This document shows positions 1-6,126 of a stretch of 50,429 nt of DNA, piece after piece. A program made the translations under genes and the position numbers. This DNA comes from Planctomycetaceae bacterium (GTDB lineage Bacteria; Planctomycetota; Planctomycetia; Pirellulales; Pirellulaceae): positions 1 through 50,429 of the forward strand of contig RECD01000194.1 in the NCBI GenBank assembly GCA_007694185.1. The letters are read 5' to 3'. Within the stretch, counting starts at the first letter, position 1. Each line of letters opens with the position of its first letter. Under the pieces are notes generated by a model that worked only from the letters and a program-made list of their open reading frames with translations, made no database searches and was not told where the DNA came from.

Positions 1-202
1 AGGCTCTGGCAGCCGTGACCGAGTCGCGGTAGGAATCGCGTGCCGCTGGGGGCCACAAGCCGCTCCCCTCTACGCCGAAATCACGCCCTGGAGGTGCGGT
101 TGCGGCTGCGCGAGTGTCAACTTTCAGATTCACGGTCATCCCGAATCGCCACCCGAGGGTCATCCCATAGCAGACTTCATCTTCGGCGAGGGCGATACGC
201 AT
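1..202 (-). CDS. Possible partial open frame running off the left edge (uncertain)
   Basis: On the minus strand an ATG at 202 opens a frame of 67 codons that reaches base 1 without a stop. The peptide begins MRIALAEDEV, then has a Gly/Met/Trp-rich stretch and a Pro/Ala/Arg-rich one. I recognise no family. It could be the N-terminal part of a gene that continues to the left, or an accidental frame in repeat-like intergenic DNA. There is no clear ribosome binding site. Confidence 0.2.
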   Translation of the reverse strand, partial: MRIALAEDEVCYGMTLGWRFGMTVNLKVDTRAAATAPPGRDFGVEGSGLWPPAARDSYRDSVTAARA

Positions 203-630
203 AGCGGCATCTTTGTCTACTTTTTACGTTTTCCGCCCCGGCGGAAGACCCCGGAGTCGCGATAAACCACGCCAGTAAGGATCGTGCAGCAAAAAAGTGT
301 CCGGAACCTTTTTTACCACTCATTGCTCAGCCGTCGATTTTTGAACCTTGGGGTGTTGTCACAAAAGGTGTGTCGAGCGTGGCCGTCAAGATTGCCCTCC
401 AGAATGCGTCGCCCTCCGGGTTCCGGGCTAGGGGTGAGCGACCGATCACTCCTGTGCGTAGTTGCACATGCCTGAGTTGAAATGGCGGTCTATCAGTAAT
501 ATTTGACGAACGTCCATCGCTTCGGTTTTGTCATTCAACTGAGCCTATTGCCGATGCTTGCCGCTTTGTTGGTCTGACATTTCTTCTCCGGACTCGGGAG
601 ATTTTGCATGACTTCCGGATTTCGAACTGC

Positions 631-698
631 GAAGCACTTCAACAGGCCTGGTTCCTCATAACTCAAACGCATTATCCGACACCGGCGTTGGACGTTCG
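631..698 (+). repeat. Truncated copy of the 105-bp element
   Basis: It starts with the same terminal motif as the complete copies (GAAGCACTTCAACAGG, 631-646). It continues with the shared internal blocks, AACTC-AACGC and then CGACACCG. Similarity fades near 698 and the right terminal repeat is absent, so this is a 3'-truncated copy. Confidence 0.6.
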
Positions 699-734
699 CC
701 CAGAATTTTCAAAAAAATTTTGTGGGGCCGATTA

Positions 735-860
735 CCCGCCGGTAACGCAAAGCCCGGAACCGTGAATGACCGCCTGATCTCTTAGCCCGGAGGGCGACAC
801 ATACTTGCCGGTGGCGTAAGCCACCGGAACCGGGAAAATGAACTCCCAAAGCCCGGGCGA
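735..860 (+). repeat. GC-rich intergenic repeat module with hairpin (partly duplicated)
   Basis: Bases 735-803 match 15902-15968 closely, including a nearly identical ~39-bp block (764-803 versus 15930-15968) that ends in CGGAGGGCGACACAT. Copy 1 then carries a second, diverged version of the same motif (GCCCGGGCGACACA near 851-864). The two parts are separated by a perfect hairpin at 808-827: CCGGTGGC, loop GTAA, GCCACCGG. A degenerate relative lies at 33470-33550. In both places the module sits just upstream of a 105-bp element, so the two behave as a composite repeat. Confidence 0.65.
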
Positions 861-905
861 CACAGTTTTTCAGCGGCGCCGATAAAGCTTAGCATCCACA
901 CAAAT

Positions 906-1010
906 TGAGCACCTCAATAGGCCCCATCTTGTACAACTCGAACGCGCTGAACGACACCGCCGTCGCACGACTTGCCATTTTATGCCGGAGCAATCCTGTT
1001 GAGGTACTTA
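906..1010 (+). repeat. 105-bp inverted-repeat-ended element, copy 1
   Basis: It is bounded by TGAGCACCTCAATAGG (906-921) and CCTGTTGAGGTACTTA (995-1010), an imperfect 16-bp terminal inverted repeat. The interior shares ordered blocks with the copies at 16015-16119 and 46896-47000, and all three are exactly 105 bp. It has no coding capacity. It resembles a small non-autonomous (MITE/REP-like) element. Confidence 0.75.
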
Positions 1011-1549
1011 ATCGCGGCGGTTCGACGCGTCGGATTTCGGCGAGGATGGTTTTGCTTCAGTTTGTGGCATGGCGAACCTGCTATGCCGTATTTCTTTGCG
1101 TTTGTTTCTCCTGGAGTGATTTCTAACGTTTTGCTGCTGCGGCTTTCGCCTGCGAAGTGCCGACAGGGTGCATGCGACTCGAGCGCTGCTACGACTGATT
1201 CGGGTCGCTCGTGATATTCTGTTTGGTCCTGAAGAGCCGATGATTGGGAGGGAATCTGTGGGCGTCCGTTCGTGACTTGCGACTGCGAGGCGTTACGCGG
1301 GGGCGCCCGGTTGATCGATGCGGCGAAGTGGCGGGCGGTATTGATTGCCGTCGAATCGGAACTGATAGGCGGGGCGGAATGCGTGACAGGGGGCTGTGGA
1401 GCCTTTATGATGGGTGGCTTGCTGGTCGTTTCGGTGGTTGGCGAGTTGGTCGAGTGCGAGGCTCGTTTCAGCTCGTCGGTGTGATCCGCCTGTTTTGCCG
1501 TTTGAAGTCCGCCTGTTCCCCGTTTTTTTCTCGATCGGACGTTGCCGTG

Positions 1550-2533
1550 ATGAAACCAGATTTTGCTGCGGTGAACCGTCGCGAGTGGTTGTTGTCGGCG
1601 TTGACCGGGGTCGCCGCTTCGACGTTGTTCACGTCGTCGACGGTCCGTGCGACGCAGGACTCTGCGGCTTCCGCGGGGGCTGCGGCGAAACCGACGGAGT
1701 TCCAGCTTGCTTGCATGACGCTGCCCTATTCCGCTTTTCCCTTGCAGCGGGCGTTGACCGGCATTCGGTCCGCCGGGTTCAACTTTGTCGCTTGGGGTAC
1801 GACTCATCAAGAATCACCGGGTGGTCCACGGACGGCGGTGTTGGAAGCGGACGCGCCGCCCGCGGCCGCTCGCGATCTGGCGCGGCGCTGCCGCGATCTG
1901 GGGCTGGAACCGGTGATGATGTTTTCGACAGTCTATCCGGAGGCCCCTGACGGTTTGGAAATTTTGACGGCTCGTATCCACCAGGCGGCTGCGGCCGGGA
2001 TCGGTCAAGTGCTGACTTTCGGCCATACCAGCGGCGGTAAACGGGAGGTTTGGGTAGAGCGGTTGAAGATTCTCGGGCCGATCGCATCCGACGCCGGCGT
2101 CACCTTGGTGGTCAAACAGCATGGCGGGTCGACCGGGACGGGGGAGGCTTGTGCCGAGATCATTCGTGAGGTGGACGAACCGGCGATCCGCGTCAATTAC
2201 GATGCCGGCAACGTGATGGACTATTTGGACGTCGACCCGATTCCTGACATCCGCAAGTGCGCCGACACGGTGGCGAGTTTTTGTATCAAAGACCATCGCA
2301 ATTGGCCGGTCGATCAGGACTGCGGGCCGGGATTCGGCGAGATCGATCACTACCGGTTGCTGCACCCGGTCGCCTTCACGGGCTTGAGGATGCCGCTGTG
2401 CTTCGAAAACATCTTCGCCCCGATCGTTCCTCGTCCGACCGATCCCGAGGGAATCGATGACTTGGCCAAACGGGCTCGCGAGTTCATCGAAACGGTCATC
2501 GCGGGGTTGCAGACTCAGATTCCGCCGGGCTGA
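1550..2533 (+). CDS. Tat-exported sugar phosphate isomerase/epimerase-like TIM-barrel protein
   Basis: This 327-residue protein has a twin-arginine-like leader (NRREWLLSALTG, residues ~9-20, then an Ala/Thr-rich hydrophobic segment). The body resembles the xylose-isomerase-like TIM barrel (AP_endonuc_2) family. It has alternating strands ending in acidic or His residues, such as VKQHGG and NYDAGN near the middle and the later CIKDHR. Such proteins in planctomycetes are usually annotated as sugar phosphate isomerases, and the substrate cannot be read from sequence. The frame stays open upstream to 1244, but I chose the ATG at 1550 because the Tat motif follows it directly and the upstream codons look non-coding. 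It heads a same-strand run with DUF1080 and Gfo/Idh genes, which suggests extracytoplasmic sugar metabolism. Confidence 0.8.
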   Translation: MKPDFAAVNRREWLLSALTGVAASTLFTSSTVRATQDSAASAGAAAKPTEFQLACMTLPYSAFPLQRALTGIRSAGFNFVAWGTTHQESPGGPRTAVLEADAPPAAARDLARRCRDLGLEPVMMFSTVYPEAPDGLEILTARIHQAAAAGIGQVLTFGHTSGGKREVWVERLKILGPIASDAGVTLVVKQHGGSTGTGEACAEIIREVDEPAIRVNYDAGNVMDYLDVDPIPDIRKCADTVASFCIKDHRNWPVDQDCGPGFGEIDHYRLLHPVAFTGLRMPLCFENIFAPIVPRPTDPEGIDDLAKRAREFIETVIAGLQTQIPPG

Positions 2534-2698
2534 ACCGGGCCCCCGCCGAGCTGAACAGGGCGGCCGGTGACCTGCGGGGCGTCTGACGCGATTCGCTTGC
2601 CATTTACGAAGTTCAGCGTTTGAGCTGCGAGGTTTCAGCCACACCGTTCCCGCCACGTTGTTCCCGCCATCCGTCGCGGGCAAACAGCGCTGCCCGCC

Positions 2699-3583
2699 AT
2701 GCCAAGGCCGATCGTCATGCTTCGAAACGCCATCCGGCTGCTGATGCTGCTAATCGTTCACTCAGTGGCCGTGCCTTTGCCGAGCCTCAGCCAATCGCCG
2801 GACCCGGCGGTTGCGGGCGACGAGGTGGTCGTGATCACGCCTGAGCGGGAGATCATTCGTCCGTTCAACGGCCGGGACCTGACGGGGTTCACGACTTGGA
2901 TACGTGGATCGGGGCATGACGATCCGTTGGGCGAATACCAAGTTACCGACGGGATGATTCACTTGGGCGGCCGGTCGTTGGGATACCTCGCCACGAACGA
3001 TGCCTACCGTGATTATCACTTGCGGGTCGAATACAAATGGGGCGACCGGACGGACGGTTCGAAGTACGTGCGGAACTCGGGGATCCTGTTGCACGCCACC
3101 GGGCCGCATGGCAACGCCCGCGGCGTCTGGATGGCGTCGATCGAATGCCAATTGGCACAAGGGTGCGAAGGGGACCTGATCGTCATCCGCGGTGAAGATG
3201 CGAATGGAAAAACGATCCCGGTCACGTTGACCAGCGACACGCGAACCGCCAGCGACGGCCGCACCCGTTGGCAGCGCGGCGGGACGCCGACAAGTTATTC
3301 GGGCAAGCAGTTTTGGTGGTCGGACCACGAGCCCGGTTTCCGCGAACTGCTCGACACACGAGGCAAGGATGACGTCGCCAGCCCGTTGGGCGAATGGACG
3401 TTGGTCGAATGCATTTGCCGAGGCGACCGGATCACGATCAAGATCAACGGCACCACGGTCAACGAGTGTTATGGCGTTTACCCTACTGCCGGCAGGATTT
3501 TGCTGGAGAACGAACAGAACGAGATCTTCTTTCGAAACCTCGAAATCCGACCGCTCGATCACGATCCCTCCAACCCCCGCTGA
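2699..3583 (+). CDS. DUF1080 (3-keto-disaccharide hydrolase family) secreted protein
   Basis: The protein has 294 residues. A signal peptide (hydrophobic core around residues 12-28, LLMLLIVHSVAV) is followed by the hallmark start of the DUF1080 fold, FNGRDLTGF (residue ~60). A Trp/Gly-rich beta-sandwich and the typical ending FFRNLEIRPL follow. DUF1080 is a concanavalin-like domain, and characterised members hydrolyse 3-keto-glycosides. The downstream neighbour is a Gfo/Idh/MocA oxidoreductase, the enzyme type that can make 3-keto sugars, so the pair makes functional sense. The start may instead be the ATG at 2717, which gives a more compact signal peptide. Only 10 bases separate its stop from the next start. 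Confidence 0.85.
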   Translation: MPRPIVMLRNAIRLLMLLIVHSVAVPLPSLSQSPDPAVAGDEVVVITPEREIIRPFNGRDLTGFTTWIRGSGHDDPLGEYQVTDGMIHLGGRSLGYLATNDAYRDYHLRVEYKWGDRTDGSKYVRNSGILLHATGPHGNARGVWMASIECQLAQGCEGDLIVIRGEDANGKTIPVTLTSDTRTASDGRTRWQRGGTPTSYSGKQFWWSDHEPGFRELLDTRGKDDVASPLGEWTLVECICRGDRITIKINGTTVNECYGVYPTAGRILLENEQNEIFFRNLEIRPLDHDPSNPR

Positions 3584-3593
3584 GCCTCCTGCG

Positions 3594-4928
3594 ATGAAAC
3601 CGACGAACCAAACCTCAGCCGCCGGCAACCCCGCGGCGCCGACTCGCCGCCAATTCATCGGCGGGTCGTTATCGACGGCGGCGATGACGACCGCCGCTGT
3701 TACGCTCGGGACGACCGCGGTCACGCGTCCGCAAACCGTGCATGCTGCCGGGACCGACGATGTGCTGCGCGTGGGGCTGATCGGTTGCGGCGGGCGCGGG
3801 ACGGGGGCTGCGCGTCAGGCGTTGTTGGCTGACGAACGGGTCAAGTTGGTGGCGATGGCGGACGTCTTCGAACCGCCGCTGCGAACCAGCCTGCAATCGT
3901 TGTCAGCCGACCAAACGATCGCCCCGAAGATCGATGTCGCGCCGGACCGCCAGTTCGTCGGCTTTGACGCCTACCAGGAATTGCTCGCGACCGACGTCGA
4001 CGTCGTGCTGTTGACCACACCGCCGCACTTTCGGCCGCTTCATATCCGCGCGGCGATCGACGCCGGCAAGCACGTCTTTGCGGAGAAGCCGGTCGCGGTC
4101 GATGCCCCTGGGGTGCGCTCGGTACTGGAAACCTGTGCCGAAGCCAAACGTAAGAATTTGTCGGTCGTGTCGGGGCTGTGCATCCGCTACGACGCCGGAT
4201 TTCGGGAAGCGGTCGGGCGGATCCATGACGGCGCGATCGGCGACATCCACACGCTGATCGCCAACGATTACCGCGGTCCGATTTGGGTCAAGGCGCGTCA
4301 GGACGATTGGACCGACATGCATTGGCAAATGCACAATTGGTACTACTTCACCTGGCTGTCGGGCGATTTCAATGTCGAGCAGCACGTTCATTATCTGGAC
4401 GTCTGCGCCTGGGTGATGGGAGGCTATCCCGTCAAGGCGATCGGTATGGGCGGTCGGCAAGTTCGAACGGACCCGATGTACGGGAACATTTTCGATCACC
4501 ACAGCGTGACGTACGAATACCCGAACGGCGCGAGGCTGTTCAGCAATTGCCGTCAACAACGTGGTTGCAAGAACGACATGTCGGCTTACGCGATCGGTTC
4601 GAAAGGCCGCGCGACCGTGTCGGAAAGTAAGCTTGATATCACGAACGACTCGACGTGGCGGTTCGAGGGGAAGTCGAAAAACATGTACCAAGTCGAGCAC
4701 GACGAGTTGTTTGCCGGCATCCGCGCCGGCGTGCCGCTGAATAACGGCGAATACATGTGTTACAGCACCTTGCTGGCGATCATGGGTAGGATGGCGACTT
4801 ACACCGGGCAAGAGATCGGTTGGGATCAAGCCTTGAATTCGGCTGAGGATCTCTCGCCTGAAGCTTACGAGTGGGGGCCAGCTCCCCCGGTCGAAATCGC
4901 CCTTCCCGGCATCACCAAGTTCGTTTGA
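3594..4928 (+). CDS. Gfo/Idh/MocA family oxidoreductase, Tat-exported
   Basis: The protein has 444 residues. It starts with a Tat signal (TRRQFIGGSLSTAA, residues ~17-30), followed by a Rossmann nucleotide-binding motif GLIGCGGRGTG (~61-71) and the family signature EKPVAVD. A C-terminal substrate-binding domain contains conserved HWQMHNWYYF and NVEQHVHYLD segments. Members use NAD(P) to oxidise or reduce sugars and inositols, and Tat-exported planctomycete versions keep a tightly bound cofactor. The frame is open upstream to 3369 in overlap with the DUF1080 gene. I chose the ATG at 3594 because the Tat motif lies just after it. It is probably co-transcribed with the two genes before it. Confidence 0.88.
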   Translation: MKPTNQTSAAGNPAAPTRRQFIGGSLSTAAMTTAAVTLGTTAVTRPQTVHAAGTDDVLRVGLIGCGGRGTGAARQALLADERVKLVAMADVFEPPLRTSLQSLSADQTIAPKIDVAPDRQFVGFDAYQELLATDVDVVLLTTPPHFRPLHIRAAIDAGKHVFAEKPVAVDAPGVRSVLETCAEAKRKNLSVVSGLCIRYDAGFREAVGRIHDGAIGDIHTLIANDYRGPIWVKARQDDWTDMHWQMHNWYYFTWLSGDFNVEQHVHYLDVCAWVMGGYPVKAIGMGGRQVRTDPMYGNIFDHHSVTYEYPNGARLFSNCRQQRGCKNDMSAYAIGSKGRATVSESKLDITNDSTWRFEGKSKNMYQVEHDELFAGIRAGVPLNNGEYMCYSTLLAIMGRMATYTGQEIGWDQALNSAEDLSPEAYEWGPAPPVEIALPGITKFV

Positions 4929-4967
4929 TTCGTCGTTTAAGCATCGTGCGGAAAATAACTGTCTGTT

Positions 4968-5065
4968 TTTTTCCAATCCGTTGGGTATGGCCACCGTCTG
5001 GCGACGGTAGCTACGCTCGCCAGAGCGTGGATGTGGCGACAGATATTTCCCGCGCGATGCTAACC
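4968..5065 (+). repeat. 98-bp dispersed repeat with double hairpin (inverted mate at the right window edge)
   Basis: This stretch matches the reverse complement of 50332-50429 at 93 of 98 positions by hand alignment. It contains two adjacent perfect hairpins. The first, 4993-5008, is ACCGTC-TGGC-GACGGT; the second, 5013-5028, is ACGCTC-GCCA-GAGCGT. The two loops are complementary to each other and TAGCTA lies between them, so a long cruciform or kissing-loop form is possible. It lies between two same-strand genes and could also act as a transcript-stabilising or terminating structure. Confidence 0.8.
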
Positions 5066-5106
5066 CATCGTCTTGCCCTGATGCGCGGCGTGACAGCCGC
5101 CTTGTT

Positions 5107-5946
5107 ATGATGCCTCACGTAACGCCTTTGCGATTGTTGGTTCTTGGTGCCCATCCTGATGATGCGGAGTACCATGCCGGCGGTTTGGCTGCGGTCTACC
5201 GGCAGCTCGGTCACGTCGTCAAACTCGTTTCCGTCACCGACGGGTCGTCCGGACATCACGTTCGCCCGCCGGAAGAGATGATCGGGCTGCGGCGGGCCGA
5301 AGCGGCGGCGGCAGGGGCGGTGATCGGCGCGACGTATGTTACTTGGGACTTTTCCGACGGAACGCTCCAGCCGAGCCTCGACGTCCGGTGGCGGATCATC
5401 CGCGAGATCCGCGAATTTCGCCCCGATCTGGTGCTGACCCACCGCACCTGTGACTACCACCCCGACCACCGGGCGGTGGGCCAAGCGGTTCAAGACGCGT
5501 CTTATCTGGTCACGGTCCCGAACGTCCTGCGGGAAGTGCCGGCGCTGCGGCGTGATCCTGTCGTCGCCTACTTGCCTGACCTGTTCACGCGGCCGGCGCC
5601 GCTGCGTCCTGACGTGGTGCTCGACGTTGCCGATCACCTGTCGACGATCGCACGGATGCTCGCCTGCCACCGGACGCAACTTTTTGAATGGCTGGCGTAT
5701 GAAGAAGACATTCTCGACACCGTTCCGGCTGATGAAGCGGGCAAACAGGACTGGGTGGAACAGTGGGTGAATCGCCACATCGCGCCGCGGGCGGAGCGTT
5801 TTCGCGGGGAATTGACGAAGGCGTTCGGCAAGGAGCAGGCTGACGCGTTGAAGTTCATCGAACTTTACGAGATCAGCGAATACGCTCGGCAGCCGACGAA
5901 CGAGCAGCTCGCGGGTCTCTTTCCGACGGCAGTTTGTCTGCGTTGA
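5107..5946 (+). CDS. PIG-L (LmbE-like) zinc-dependent deacetylase
   Basis: The protein has 279 residues and no signal peptide. The N-terminal strand LRLLVLGAHPDDAE carries the family zinc motif AHPDD (His16, Asp19), and the third ligand lies in HPDHRAVG around residue ~118. These enzymes remove acetyl groups from N-acetylglucosaminyl compounds, as in GPI and mycothiol/bacillithiol synthesis or chitooligosaccharide metabolism. The substrate here is unknown. A later ATG-only start (residue 2) is equally possible. It follows the 98-bp repeat, so it may have its own promoter rather than belonging to the upstream run. Confidence 0.87.
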   Translation: MMPHVTPLRLLVLGAHPDDAEYHAGGLAAVYRQLGHVVKLVSVTDGSSGHHVRPPEEMIGLRRAEAAAAGAVIGATYVTWDFSDGTLQPSLDVRWRIIREIREFRPDLVLTHRTCDYHPDHRAVGQAVQDASYLVTVPNVLREVPALRRDPVVAYLPDLFTRPAPLRPDVVLDVADHLSTIARMLACHRTQLFEWLAYEEDILDTVPADEAGKQDWVEQWVNRHIAPRAERFRGELTKAFGKEQADALKFIELYEISEYARQPTNEQLAGLFPTAVCLR

Positions 5947-6015
5947 TCAGTCGGTTGGGGGGCATTCTGTTCTCGTTGGCCGGTCCGAATTGAACGATCT
6001 GGTTGGGACGGATTG

Positions 6016-6024
6016 TGTTAGAAT
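6016..6024 (+). promoter_or_regulatory. Candidate extended -10 promoter for the sulfatase-esterase gene
   Basis: TGTTAGAAT fits TGn followed by a 5/6 match to TATAAT. It lies about 100 bases before the ATG at 6127, and I see no good -35 box at 17-bp spacing. It is a weak, pattern-only call. Confidence 0.25.
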
Positions 6025-6126
6025 CATCGTCTCGTTCGTCGCGGCGGGCACGCCCGATTGCGGGTTGGCGCGGCGAACCGCGGTCCCCGCTCAGCTCATC
6101 CTCCCCGTTACGCTCCCTCTTCGACG

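Larger units (their letters stand above)
203..1549. other. Gene-poor, repeat-rich intergenic region
   Basis: I find no convincing gene here. Short frames exist on both strands, but they run through repeated DNA or antisense to the next gene and match no family I know. The stretch holds a truncated (631-698) and a complete (906-1010) copy of a 105-bp inverted-repeat-ended element. It also holds a GC-rich module with the hairpin at 808-827, shared with 15902-15968. Confidence 0.6.

Noticed and set aside
284-475. 63-codon plus-strand frame (MQQKSVRNLF...)
   Set aside because: No family match, no ribosome binding site, Arg/Ser/Pro-rich, and it lies in repeat-rich intergenic DNA.
906-1010. Integron attC site as the explanation of the 105-bp element
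   Set aside because: The ends contain AAC/GTT but do not fit the attC core GTTRRRY. The usual second pair of inner boxes was not found, and no integrase is present.
980-1810. 276-codon open frame on the minus strand
   Set aside because: It spans the 105-bp repeat and runs antisense into the Tat-exported isomerase gene. Its Arg/Pro-rich peptide is typical of shadow frames in high-G+C DNA.
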